A stretch of 64,000 bases of DNA from Bradyrhizobium yuanmingense (GCF_900094575.1 NZ_FMAE01000006.1:186001-250000); one strand, 5' to 3'. Shown: positions 44,023-52,052, counted from the first letter of the stretch. The notes: generated by a model not told the origin, from the sequence alone. Numbers and translations are program-made.

Positions 44023-45314
44023 GACAGATTGAGGCGCAATCCAATCGAGCGGGAATGGGCGTCCAGCCCCTCCGCCTTGCCGAGCGTCATCGCGGCAGGT
44101 CCCAGCGCACGCAATTGGTCGGGCCCGCATTTCAGGATCGAGGTGCGCTTCATGAAGTCGTGCACCGAGAGGCCGGAGGAAAACCGCGCCGAGCGCGCCG
44201 TCGGCAGCACGTGATTGGAGCCGCCGACGTAATCGCCGATCGCTTCGGGCGTGTGCGGCCCGAGGAACACCGCGCCGGCATTGCGGATCTTCGCCGCGAG
44301 CGCGTCGGGATCGACGGTCATGATCTCGAGATGCTCGGCCGCGATGGCGTCCGCGAGCGGGATGGCCTCGCCCAGGTTCTTCACCATGATGACGGCGCCG
44401 AAATCGGCCCAGGACGCGCTGGCGATCGCGGCGCGTGGCAGCGTCTTCAGCTGCGCCTCGACCGCCTTTTCGACGTCGGCGGCAAGGCGCGCCGAGTCCG
44501 TGATCAGGATCGACTGCGCGCTGGAATCGTGCTCGGCCTGCGCCAAGAGGTCAGCGGCGATCCAATCGGCGTTGCCGGTGTCGTCGGCAATGACGAGCAC
44601 CTCCGAGGGGCCGGCGATCATGTCGATGCCGACCTTGCCGAACACCAGCCGTTTCGCGGCAGCGACATAGGCATTGCCCGGGCCGACAATCTTGGCGACC
44701 GGCGCGATGGTCGCGGTGCCATGCGCCAGCGCGGCCACCGCCTGCGCACCGCCGACACGGTAGATCTCGGTGACGCCGCCGAGATGGGCGGCCGCCAGGA
44801 CCAGCGGATTGAGCTTGCCGTCCGGCGAGGGCACCACCATCACGAGGCGCGACACGCCGGCGACTTTCGCCGGCACGGCATTCATCAGCACCGAGGACGG
44901 ATAGGCCGCCGTGCCGCCGGGGACGTAGAGGCCGGCGGATTCGATCGCGGTGTAGCGCCAACCAAGCTCGACGCCGAGCGGGTCGGTGAAGCGCTCGTCT
45001 TTCGGCAGTTGACGGCGGTGATAGGTCTCGATGCGGTCGCGCGCGAGCTTGAGTGCATCCAGCGTCGCAGGCTCGCAGGCCTTCACGGCGGCCTCGATCT
45101 CGGCGGCGGAGACGCGCAAGGAGGATGCGTCCAGCTTCAGGCGGTCGAACTTGGCCGTCGCCTCGAGCAGGGCGGCATCGCCACGCTTGGCCACGTCGTC
45201 GACGATCGCGCGCGCGGCGGCCTCGACATCGGCCGAAGCCTCGCGCTTGGCGGCGAGGAAGGCTGCGAATCGCTGGTCGAAATCGGCGCTGCTGCGGTCG
45301 AGGCGAACGGGCAT
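44019..45314 (-). CDS. hisD: Histidinol dehydrogenase HisD
   Basis: 431 residues, full length. ESAGLYVPGGTAAYPSSVLM, VGGAQAVAALAHGT and GPGNAYVAAAKR are family motifs; zinc ligands lie in LLAQAEHDSSAQ and the catalytic Glu-His pair in AAEHLEIM. It carries out the last two oxidations of histidine synthesis (histidinol to histidine, NAD, zinc). The start at 45314 (MPVRLDRSSADF) matches homologues; an upstream in-frame start at 45359 lacks support. First of a coupled run with UPF0262 and the phosphatase-like gene. DUF2948 is the preceding gene. Confidence 0.97.
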   Translation of the reverse strand: MPVRLDRSSADFDQRFAAFLAAKREASADVEAAARAIVDDVAKRGDAALLEATAKFDRLKLDASSLRVSAAEIEAAVKACEPATLDALKLARDRIETYHRRQLPKDERFTDPLGVELGWRYTAIESAGLYVPGGTAAYPSSVLMNAVPAKVAGVSRLVMVVPSPDGKLNPLVLAAAHLGGVTEIYRVGGAQAVAALAHGTATIAPVAKIVGPGNAYVAAAKRLVFGKVGIDMIAGPSEVLVIADDTGNADWIAADLLAQAEHDSSAQSILITDSARLAADVEKAVEAQLKTLPRAAIASASWADFGAVIMVKNLGEAIPLADAIAAEHLEIMTVDPDALAAKIRNAGAVFLGPHTPEAIGDYVGGSNHVLPTARSARFSSGLSVHDFMKRTSILKCGPDQLRALGPAAMTLGKAEGLDAHSRSIGLRLNLS

Positions 45315-45453
45315 GTTTCGCTTGGCTTCCGGCTGGTCTTGAGGGGCGGATCGGCGCACCAGGTCCCCTGCTCAATGGCGCGGCGGGGAAGCTGCGTCAA
45401 CCCTCGGCAGATGCCATCCCAGCCAGGGCCCATTCGGCTGGTATACGGCCTCT

Positions 45454-45897
45454 TCAGCCCTCCCCCTGGACTCCAGTGCCCAGCGTGTCGGCCCCGAGGT
45501 CGGTCAGCTCGCATTCCAGACACTCGACGTCCAGGCGGATGGCGCCGCCCTGGGCGAACAAAAGCAGGGCGCTGCCGCCGGGCTCCTCGGCGCGGCCGTC
45601 CCGGGGGTGAAATTCAATGCCGACGAGATTCAGGATCTTGTCCGGCGCGGCGAGGTCAATGTTGCGCGACTTGCAGGCGAGCACACGGTCGAAACGGAGC
45701 GCTGCGACCAGCCGGCGCGGCTCGGTCTCGCCCTCCAAGGTCTGCTCCCAGTCCAGCCGGCTCATTCCGACCACAAGCCGTTTCTCGCCCTGCCGCCAAA
45801 TGATATCGGAAGCCTGGACGCGGGCGTCCTGGACATGGGTCGAGATCACGGCGAGGTCGTCGGCGTCGAGAGCGATCAGTTTGAGCTGGGGCGACAT
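45454..45897 (-). CDS. DUF2948 family protein
   Basis: 147 residues. LKLIALDADDLAVISTHVQD at the start, VGMSRLDWEQ, and RFDRVLACKSRNID then AIRLDVECLECELTDLG near the end match DUF2948, a small alphaproteobacterial family adjacent to hisD. Function unknown. The start at 45897 has GGAGAGGCGCGGC upstream. In relatives I recall murA directly upstream; here an unrelated hydrolase and a repeat lie there. Confidence 0.9.
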   Translation of the reverse strand: MSPQLKLIALDADDLAVISTHVQDARVQASDIIWRQGEKRLVVGMSRLDWEQTLEGETEPRRLVAALRFDRVLACKSRNIDLAAPDKILNLVGIEFHPRDGRAEEPGGSALLLFAQGGAIRLDVECLECELTDLGADTLGTGVQGEG

Positions 45898-45965
45898 CGC
45901 CGCGCCTCTCCTTGAGTGGACGGGCTCAACGCGCACGAGCCCCGAAATTTCCACACACAAGTTAA

Positions 45966-46026
45966 GCCCTCGTCCGGCTCGCCGCTACGCGGCGAGCCAC
46001 CCATTCCCACAACAAGGGAGGGTGAG
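45966..46026. repeat. Intergenic inverted-repeat element (family 1, partial)
   Basis: CCCTCGTCCGGCTCGCCGC then TACGCGGCGAGCCACCC, resembling the right half of the element at 4571-4714. It lies between the convergent-facing hydrolase stop and the DUF2948 start, upstream of the hisD block. Confidence 0.65.
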
Positions 46027-46038
46027 AGTCGTGAAACC

Positions 46039-46863
46039 TCACTCCCTGAAGAACGCCAGGAGATCCGCGTTGATCGTCTCGGCATGCGTGGTCGGCATGC
46101 CGTGGGGGAATCCCTTATAGGTCTTCAGGACGCCTTTCTTGAGCAGCTTGGCCGAGAGCGGCGCCGAGTCCGCGTATGGCACGATCTGGTCGTCGTCGCC
46201 ATGCATCACCAGAACCGGCACGTTGATCTTCTTCAGATCCTCAGTGAAATCGGTTTGCGAGAACGCGACGATGCCGTCGTAATGCGCTTTCGCGCCACCC
46301 ATCATGCCCTGGCGCCACCAGTTCTCGATCACCGCTTCCAGCGGTTTTGCGCCGGGGCGGTTGTAGCCGTAGAACGGGCCGGCGGCGATGTCGCGGTAGA
46401 AGGCCGAGCGGCCGGCGGCAAGCTGGGCCTGGAAATCGTCGAACACGCTCTTCGGCAGGCCGCCGGGATTGGCTGCGGTCTGCACCATCAGCGGCGGCAC
46501 CGCCGAGAGGATCGCGGCCTTCGCGACGCGACTCTCGCCGTGACGGGCGATGTAGTGCACGACCTCGCCGCCGCCGGTGGAATGGCCGACATGGAGGGCG
46601 TTCTTGAGGTCGAGATGCGCGGTGAGCGCGGCGAGATCGTCGGCATAATGATCCATGTCGTGGCCGTCGGCGACCTGCGCCGAGCGGCCGTGGCCGCGGC
46701 GGTCATGGGCGATGACGCGATAGCCGCGCGTGACGAAGTACATCATCTGCGCGTCCCAATCGTCCGAGGACAGCGGCCAGCCATGGCTGAACACGATCGG
46801 CTGGCCCGAGCCCCAGTCCTTGTAGAAGATCTCGACGCCGTCTTTGGTGGTGATGGTGGGCAT
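46039..46863 (-). CDS. Alpha/beta hydrolase, non-heme haloperoxidase-like
   Basis: 274 residues. VFSHGWPLSSDDWDAQM, HDRRGHGRS, nucleophile GHSTGGGEV (Ser ~95), acid Asp in VMHGDDDQIVP and His in FPHGMPTTHAETIN. The GHSTGGGEV form is typical of cofactor-free chloroperoxidases and aryl esterases; in vivo they are probably esterases. ATG 46863 has AAAGGAG at ideal spacing. Upstream lies a palindromic repeat and a membrane protein gene; not clearly in an operon. Confidence 0.9.
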   Translation of the reverse strand: MPTITTKDGVEIFYKDWGSGQPIVFSHGWPLSSDDWDAQMMYFVTRGYRVIAHDRRGHGRSAQVADGHDMDHYADDLAALTAHLDLKNALHVGHSTGGGEVVHYIARHGESRVAKAAILSAVPPLMVQTAANPGGLPKSVFDDFQAQLAAGRSAFYRDIAAGPFYGYNRPGAKPLEAVIENWWRQGMMGGAKAHYDGIVAFSQTDFTEDLKKINVPVLVMHGDDDQIVPYADSAPLSAKLLKKGVLKTYKGFPHGMPTTHAETINADLLAFFRE

Positions 46864-46888
46864 GGTGGGGCTCCTTTCAATGAGAGAC

Positions 46889-47001
46889 GTCATTCCGGGA
46901 CGCGCGTCAGCGCGAACCCGGAATCTGGAGATTGATAAATCGGGATTCTCTGGTGCGCGATTGCGCACCAGAGTTTATCGCTGTGCGATGGCCGGAATGA
47001 C
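46889..47001. repeat. Intergenic inverted repeat (GTCATTCCGG...ATGAC family)
   Basis: GTCATTCCGGGACGCGCGTC at the left, GGCCGGAATGAC at the right, with a strong inner hairpin CTCTGGTGCGCGA/TTGCGCACCAGAG. Same GTCAT/ATGAC ends as other intergenic elements here. Confidence 0.75.
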
Positions 47002-47013
47002 GAGAGGGGCCAA

Positions 47014-47523
47014 TCAGGCAAACGCCAGGGGCTTGTAGCGGCGCCAGGCGCCGATGGTCAGCACGACGAAGAACACCAGCACGATGCCCTGCACCACGGC
47101 GAAGACCGGCCCCGATGGCGGCGCCGGGGGCACGGCGGGCGCGAGCGCGGCAAGTGCGGGCACCTTGAGGAACGACTGGATCACCAGCACGAAGACGTTG
47201 AAATATAGCGAGATCATCGCGGTGACGATGTAGACCGGGCGCCAGACGCCGCCGAGCTTCATGCCGTAGAGCGCGAAACAGGCAATCGCGAGCAGCACCA
47301 GCGAGATGATGCCGATGATGTGCGAGGGCAGCAGCTCCTTGAATGGAAACAGGAAACCAGTCGCGCTGGTGAGAATGGTGAACAGCAGGAAGATCGCAGT
47401 CAGGCCCGGCATCGACTTCGAGCCAAGCAGGCCGAACATCACGACAAGCCCGGCGACGATGGCAATCAGGCTGATGATGACATGGATCAGCGTAAGGGCG
47501 GGCAGGCTTAGGCCAAGCACCAT
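47014..47523 (-). CDS. Small multi-spanning membrane protein of unknown function
   Basis: 169 residues with five predicted membrane helices: residues ~10-33, 38-60, 68-88, 95-118 and 138-160. Contains FLFPFKELLPSHIIGIISL and ends RRYKPLAFA. No catalytic motif. The start at 47523 has AGGAGAG upstream. The last helices flank an Ala/Pro linker. Function unknown; it might be a DUF2306- or DoxX-like protein but I cannot confirm. Confidence 0.7.
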   Translation of the reverse strand: MVLGLSLPALTLIHVIISLIAIVAGLVVMFGLLGSKSMPGLTAIFLLFTILTSATGFLFPFKELLPSHIIGIISLVLLAIACFALYGMKLGGVWRPVYIVTAMISLYFNVFVLVIQSFLKVPALAALAPAVPPAPPSGPVFAVVQGIVLVFFVVLTIGAWRRYKPLAFA

Positions 47524-47714
47524 GACATCTCTCCTACTCTCGGCGTTGAGGTGACGAGAATAGTATTACGGTCCTCATCGGATTACCACCTGCGTTGTCG
47601 TCACATGCATGAGCGCAGCCATGCGTCATCGTGCGAAATCGAAAAACGCATGGCTGAACTTTTTGCAGCGCTGTCACAAACGACGGCAGGCTTTCGACGA
47701 AAGTTGAATCGAAC

Positions 47715-48023
47715 TCACACGTTCTTGGTATCGAAGATCAGGATGTCGGCACCGCCGCTGGCGAATTTCGGCACGTCGGCGCCGGTCGCCTTGCCTTCCG
47801 GGCTGGCAAAGGCGGCCTGAACGTCGGCCACGCTGTCGAAGGTGAGGATGGCGACGAGATGGATTCCGGAAGGGCCTGCGGGAGATGCGACCGGCCCTTT
47901 GCTGACGGCGTAGTTCTTCAGGCCGGGAAGTTTCTTGGCGAGTGGAATGTGCGTCTCGGCATAGTACTTGTCGAAGGCGGCAGCATCCTTGGGTGTCTTG
48001 TAGAGCACGACGACTTCAGCCAT
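47715..48023 (-). CDS. EthD family protein
   Basis: 102 residues, one dimeric alpha-beta barrel domain: VVVLYKTPKDAAAFDKYYAE and HIPLAKKLPGLKNYAVSKG are the EthD signature, with HLVAILTFDSVADVQAAFAS following. EthD proteins assist oxidative degradation of ethers and similar compounds, or have unknown roles. ATG 48023 has GGGAGGACC at proper spacing. It is divergent from nothing and stands alone; the flavoprotein gene at 48150 lies upstream on the same strand, 127 bases away. Confidence 0.88.
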   Translation of the reverse strand: MAEVVVLYKTPKDAAAFDKYYAETHIPLAKKLPGLKNYAVSKGPVASPAGPSGIHLVAILTFDSVADVQAAFASPEGKATGADVPKFASGGADILIFDTKNV

Positions 48024-48149
48024 TTGGTCCTCCCGTTGAATCGTTGTTTTTTCCGCGCGCGATTTGCCTCGCGACGAGGGGATAGTCACGCATTGCGCAG
48101 CAAGATGACAAGCCGGATTTGGCTTGCCATTGCCTTGCCTTGTCCTTGA

Positions 48150-49871
48150 CTAAAGCGCCGGTTTTGCGGCGTCGCCGAGATAGCCATGCAGGGAGGCAAC
48201 GACCTGCGCGCCCTCGCCGATGGCGCCGCCGACGCGCTTGACCGAGCCGGAGCGGACGTCGCCGACGGCGTAGACGCCGGGCACGGAGGTCTCCAGCGGC
48301 GCCACCAGCTTGCCCTGGTTCTGCTCCGACTGCGCGCCCGTGACGACGAAGCCGCCGCGATCGAGCGTCACGCCGCAACCGTCGAGCCAGGACGTGGCGG
48401 GATCGGCGCCGACGAACAGGAAGAGATTGCGGATGTCGGCGGAATCCTCGTCATCCGACAGCCGGCTCTTCCAGCGGATGCGCCGCAGCAGCGAGGCCTC
48501 GTCGCCCTCGAGCGCGGTGATCTCGGTGTTGAACATCAGTTCGATGTTCGGGGTCGCTTCGATGCGCTCGATGAGATAGCGCGACATGCTGGCGCCAAGG
48601 CCGCCGCCGCGGATGATCATCAGCACTTTTTTCGCATGGCCCGACAGGAACACGGCCGCTTGGCCGGCCGAATTGCCGGCGCCGACCAGAGCCACCTCCT
48701 CGCCGGCGCAGAGCCGCGCCTCCACGGGCGATGCCCAGTACCAGACGCCGCGGCCCTCGAACTTCTCGAGGTTGGCAATATCGGGACGGCGATAGCGCGC
48801 GCCGCTGGCGACCACCACCGAACGGGAGCGCAAGGTTTCGCCGCAATCCAGCGCCAGCGCGAAGGTGCCGTTGACGCGCGAGCAATCCAGCGAGCTCACC
48901 GACATCGGAATCATGATGTCGGCGCCGAACTTCTGCGCCTGCGTGAAGGCGCGGCCCGCCAGCGCCTGGCCGGAGATGCCGGTCGGGAAGCCCAGATAGT
49001 TCTCGATGCGCGCGCTGGCGCCGGCTTGGCCGCCGAAGGCGCGGGTGTCGACGACCGCGACCGACAGACCTTCGGACGCAGCGTAGACCGCAGTCGCGAG
49101 CCCCGCCGGCCCGCAGCCGACGATGGCGACATCGTAGATACGGTCGTCCTTAGCCCCGCCGATCATGCCGATGGCGCGGCCGAGCTCGGTCTCGCTGGGA
49201 TTGCGCAGCACCGTGCCGCCGGCCGTGACGACGAGCGGCCAATCCTCCGGCTTCGGCGAATAGCGCGCGATCAGTTCGGCGGCGTCATGCTCGCTCTCGG
49301 GATCGAGCAGATGATGCGGCTGGCCATTGCGGGTGAGAAAGCCCTGCAGGCGCACCACGCCGGCGGAGTTCGAGGGCCCGATCAGCACGGGGCCGCCGAT
49401 GCCGCCCTGGATCAGATTGACCCGGCGCAGGATCAGCGCGCGCATGATGCGCTCGCCAAGCTCGGCTTCGGCCACCAGCAGCGCGCGCAGCCGGTCCGGC
49501 GGGACGAGCAGCACCTCGACATTGCCTTCGGCGCGGCCGTCGACCAGCGCCGGCCTGCCCGAGAGCTGGCCAAGCTCGGCCAGGAATTGCCCCGGCCCCT
49601 GATCGATCACGGGCGTGACGTGGCCGAGACCATCGCGCTGGGTGATGGCGACGTGGCCCGCCAGCACCACGAACATGCCGGGCCCGGGCTTGCCGGTCTC
49701 GAACAGCAATTCGCCGTCCGCGTAGGTGCGGATTTCGCCGAAGTGCCTGATCCGTTCGATCTCGGCGGGCGTCAGCGCCGGAAAGGTCTGCTCGGGGCGC
49801 GTGAACCGCAACAGCTGCGCATCACGGTCGGTTCGTTGTGTTTCGTCCTGCCCCATGGCCACTGCATGCAC
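48150..49871 (-). CDS. Cyclic-nucleotide-binding domain fused to thioredoxin-reductase-like flavoprotein
   Basis: 573 residues in three parts: a cNMP-binding domain (about 25-150; LLFETGKPGPGMFVVLAGHV, GQFLAELGQLSGRPAL), a glutaredoxin-like segment (160-240; NGQPHHLLDPESEHDAAELI, GGTVLRNPSETELGRAIG), and a thioredoxin reductase-like part (246-565; VGCGPAGLATAVYAASEG, VALVGAGNSAGQAAVF, VPGVYAVGDVRSGSVKRVGG). Neither the glutaredoxin-like nor the reductase part has a CxxC pair, so it cannot act as a classical disulfide reductase; a ferredoxin-NADP reductase-like or sensing role is possible. The GTG at 49871 is better placed than the ATG at 49856 relative to GGAGA. Orphan gene. Confidence 0.85.
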   Translation of the reverse strand: MHAVAMGQDETQRTDRDAQLLRFTRPEQTFPALTPAEIERIRHFGEIRTYADGELLFETGKPGPGMFVVLAGHVAITQRDGLGHVTPVIDQGPGQFLAELGQLSGRPALVDGRAEGNVEVLLVPPDRLRALLVAEAELGERIMRALILRRVNLIQGGIGGPVLIGPSNSAGVVRLQGFLTRNGQPHHLLDPESEHDAAELIARYSPKPEDWPLVVTAGGTVLRNPSETELGRAIGMIGGAKDDRIYDVAIVGCGPAGLATAVYAASEGLSVAVVDTRAFGGQAGASARIENYLGFPTGISGQALAGRAFTQAQKFGADIMIPMSVSSLDCSRVNGTFALALDCGETLRSRSVVVASGARYRRPDIANLEKFEGRGVWYWASPVEARLCAGEEVALVGAGNSAGQAAVFLSGHAKKVLMIIRGGGLGASMSRYLIERIEATPNIELMFNTEITALEGDEASLLRRIRWKSRLSDDEDSADIRNLFLFVGADPATSWLDGCGVTLDRGGFVVTGAQSEQNQGKLVAPLETSVPGVYAVGDVRSGSVKRVGGAIGEGAQVVASLHGYLGDAAKPAL

Positions 49872-49895
49872 TCCAAAATCTCCAGCCGCCGGCGT

Positions 49896-50084
49896 TCAAC
49901 GAGAGGTCTTACCGGCGGCCCCCTCATTTAGGGAACCATCGTCGTTCTGCGAGGGGTCGGTGCTTGCGGCGCGTTCGCGCGCCTGCAACTTCCGCCGCTT
50001 CAGGTTTTCGCGCAGCGCCGATTTCAGCCGGTCGTCCCGGGACGCCCTCGGCTGCCTCGCGCTCTTGTCAGTCTCGTCGCCCAT
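49896..50084 (-). CDS. Small charged hypothetical protein
   Basis: 62 residues: MGDETDKSARQPRASRDDRL then KSALRENLKRRKLQARERAA, a strongly charged helix, and a polar tail ending AAGKTSR. The basic/acidic helix and lack of hydrophobic core suggest a small cytosolic or nucleic-acid-associated protein, and similar short genes occur in Bradyrhizobium. The ATG at 50084 is favoured over one at 50111. It is just upstream of the flavoprotein gene (25 bases) and may share its transcript. Confidence 0.6.
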   Translation of the reverse strand: MGDETDKSARQPRASRDDRLKSALRENLKRRKLQARERAASTDPSQNDDGSLNEGAAGKTSR

Positions 50085-50401
50085 CGCGGCTCCATCACAG
50101 CAACCGGCCACAGGATGCCATCGAAGTGTGGCAGCTCAAGAGGGTGAGGCGATAGGACCCTTGCGAAACGCGAGATGGATCGAATCCGGCTCCCCGGCCA
50201 ACTGACCAGTTGGGCAGGGATATCAGACCCCGAATCGGCATGAAGGCGGTCAGTCCGGACGAAAACGGGCATTTTGGCGCCGATATCGGCCCGATTTTCT
50301 CGTTTTGGCGGGGCTAGCAAGCTTGCGCAGGAGGGGGGCTTGTGGCAGATATCGGCCCGCTTGGTAGGCCCCTCGGGCGGCCGATTCTTGTCCCAGCACA
50401 T
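50085..50401. other. Intergenic region upstream of tRNA-Thr
   Basis: 317 bp with no supported gene. It contains two copies of GATATCGGCCCG (near 50281 and 50347), about 65 bp apart, of unknown meaning. It should carry the tRNA promoter and the promoter for the minus-strand small gene. Confidence 0.4.
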
Positions 50402-50476
50402 GCTGCCGTAGCTCAGTGGTAGAGCACTCCATTGGTAATGGAGAGGTCGACAGTTCAATCCTGTCTGGCAGCACCA
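50402..50476 (+). tRNA. tRNA-Thr (GGT)
   Basis: 75 bases with encoded CCA: acceptor GCTGCCG...TGGCAGC-ACCA, D arm AGCTCAGTGGTAGAGC, anticodon stem CTCCA/TGGAG with loop TTGGTAA (anticodon GGT), T loop AGTTCAATCCT. Confidence 0.97.
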
Positions 50477-50500
50477 GCTTTCCTCACCGACGCGAGCCGC

Positions 50501-50530
50501 GTTGAACCAAGCCTTGTTGAACCAAGCCTT
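50501..50530. repeat. 15-bp perfect tandem duplication
   Basis: GTTGAACCAAGCCTT occurs twice without a gap, between the tRNA-Thr and the RidA gene. It falls in the leader region; in the frame upstream of the RidA start it duplicates the codons for LNQAL. Confidence 0.85.
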
Positions 50531-50558
50531 GTGCCTGGCCAGCGCGCCCGCAACACCC

Positions 50559-50921
50559 ATGGATGCGATCGTGATCACACGCTCCCTGCCCTATGAAGGA
50601 CTGCTCCACGAGATCGTCGAGCACAATGGCGTGCTCTATCTCGGCGGCATCGTCCCTGAAGATGCCGGGCTCGACATGGCCGGCCAGGCCGAGGATGTGC
50701 TGCGCCAGTTGAAGACCCTGCTCGAGGGGGCCGGCTCCGATCTGTCCTGCGTTCTGCAGGTGACGATCTTCGTGGCCGACCTCACTGAGAAGGCCGCGTT
50801 CAACCAGGTGTGGAAGCGCTATTTCACCGCGGAGCATCTGCCGGCGCGTGCCGCGATCGGCGTTGCGGATCTCGGCCCGGGCGTCAAGCTGGAGCTGACG
50901 GCGATCGCCGCGCGCCGCTGA
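50559..50921 (+). CDS. RidA family protein
   Basis: 120 residues. VEHNGVLYLGGIVPEDAGLD, AEDVLRQLKTLLEGAGSDLS, VLQVTIFVADLTEKAAFNQV and the active-site Arg in HLPARAAIGVADLGPGVKLE are YjgF/RidA features. RidA members hydrolyse reactive enamine/imine intermediates made by PLP enzymes. The ATG at 50559 starts MDAIVITRSLPYEG; an open frame extends upstream to 50502 through the tandem duplication. It follows the tRNA-Thr gene by 82 bases. Confidence 0.88.
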   Translation: MDAIVITRSLPYEGLLHEIVEHNGVLYLGGIVPEDAGLDMAGQAEDVLRQLKTLLEGAGSDLSCVLQVTIFVADLTEKAAFNQVWKRYFTAEHLPARAAIGVADLGPGVKLELTAIAARR

Positions 50922-51024
50922 TCCTCACGGGCGAGAAGAGCAAGTTCGGTCGTTTCGTCAGTCTTCCACACATGGCTTGGCATTCTCGCGGCCCGAAACG
51001 CCCGAGTTTTGCTCGTTTCCTTGT

Positions 51025-51154
51025 CCCTCTTCTATGAAGAGGGCGCAGGGAAGGCCGGGTGCCGGCTGGCACCCACGGTCCGCTGTGCGACAGCACACGC
51101 AGAAAACTGCACAGCGGCATACAGGTGAAGCCCAACACACGGCCTTCCCTGCGC
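51025..51154. other. Predicted branched secondary structure (possible structured RNA)
   Basis: Four perfect stems: CCCTCTTC/GAAGAGGG (51025-51032 with 51036-51043); GCGCAGGGAAGGCCG/CGGCCTTCCCTGCGC (51043-51057 with 51140-51154), which encloses GGTGCC/GGCACC (51058-51063 with 51068-51073) and CCGCTGTGC/GCACAGCGG (51080-51088 with 51109-51117). Together they make a closed multibranch junction with a flanking hairpin. Such nested perfect pairing is unlikely by chance. Either strand could be the transcript; I cannot tell which. Confidence 0.55.
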
Positions 51155-51500
51155 AGTGGTTTGACGGCTTATGCCTGCTCTCCCCGGAGCCGAGTTCCTT
51201 CTGGCCTCCGTCACCTCGCGAATTGACGATGCCTCAAGGCCCGGTTGAGCCCAGATGCATCTCCGCAAGGCTTGACCGTAGCAACGACGGTCAGGACCAC
51301 ACGGTTTTGCCGTACGCAGCTTCCGGCTCCGCCAAGAGGCTTCGCCGGATGTTGGCGCCGTCCGTTCCACACGCTGTGAGACCTCACGAGGTTCATCTCG
51401 CCCTGGTCCCGCCCCGCGTGCCCGACGCAGCCGCGTCCACCGCACCCTGGCCCTCGTTCGTGACGACGTACGATCGCCCCTCTCCCTGGGCGGGATGAGC
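51025..51500. repeat. Long non-coding element with branched inverted repeats
   Basis: An ~800-bp gene-free interval (50922-51722) contains this dense set of inverted repeats. The folding core (51025-51154) is given separately. Further stems include GACCGT/ACGGTC (51274-51292). Open frames cross it on both strands, but none shows codon bias distinct from its complement, and the sequence looks like a family of highly repeated Bradyrhizobium intergenic sequences that I recall being mis-annotated as hypothetical proteins. Copy number cannot be seen from one window. Confidence 0.5.
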
Positions 51501-51722
51501 GATGGATACTGCAATTCCGAATTTCGGTAAAGTGGAATATATTTGCGAGAAGGGATTGACGGGGGCTGCGCGGGAGAGGCGGTGTTTTGCCCGACGGGCC
51601 AGAAGCGTTGCGATCGGTGTCCTTCCGGTTGCGCCTCTTCGAAAGGTTGCGGCCACACGGCACGTTGACCCCTCATTTCATGGTGCTAGTCTTTTCGCTC
51701 GCGACCTGTCCGGGAGGACACG

Positions 51723-51926
51723 ATGGGATGGTTCGACCGCCTGTTTGGAAGGATGTCGGAGCCGACGATTCCTCTTCTTGCGAGATTTCGGCGGAAATCA
51801 AAAGCACCGACCGATCCTGATCTTTTGAAAATCGCCAAGGACCGGAAGGGACATGTTTCCCGCAGAGCCGTCAGGGACGAGTATAATCGGCTGGTCCTGG
51901 AGAAGTACGCGCACGACAAGTCGTGA
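51723..51926 (+). CDS. Small hypothetical protein
   Basis: 67 residues: MGWFDRLFGRMSEPTIPLLA, basic, then KDRKGHVSRRAVRDEYNRLV and LEKYAHDKS. The ATG at 51723 has GGGAGGACAC at proper spacing, a strong ribosome binding site, which supports real translation. No family recognised. The composition is less GC-biased than neighbours. Its upstream side is the non-coding repeat interval. Confidence 0.6.
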   Translation: MGWFDRLFGRMSEPTIPLLARFRRKSKAPTDPDLLKIAKDRKGHVSRRAVRDEYNRLVLEKYAHDKS

Positions 51927-51951
51927 TGCGCGTCGAGGATCTCAGTAGCCC

Positions 51952-52040
51952 GTAGGATGGGTAGAGCGAAGCGAAACCCATCTGCTCCTTGTCGAGCCAC
52001 GAAACGTGATGGATTTCGCAAGGGCTCTACCCATCCTACG
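51952..52040. repeat. Intergenic inverted repeat (CGTAGGATGGGTAGAGC family)
   Basis: Perfect 17-bp terminal arms CGTAGGATGGGTAGAGC/GCTCTACCCATCCTACG, with inner GCGAAACCCAT and ATGGATTTCGC arms. A related, shorter copy is at 52716-52786. It separates two convergent genes. Confidence 0.85.
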
Positions 52041-52052
52041 CACTGCGCACCA

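Noticed and set aside
44055..45803. 582-codon plus-strand frame opposite hisD
   Set aside because: Shadow of hisD, which is certain; composition is Arg/Gly/Ala/Asp noise.
48186..49931. 581-codon plus-strand frame opposite the cNMP-flavoprotein
   Set aside because: Shadow frame; no recognisable motif.
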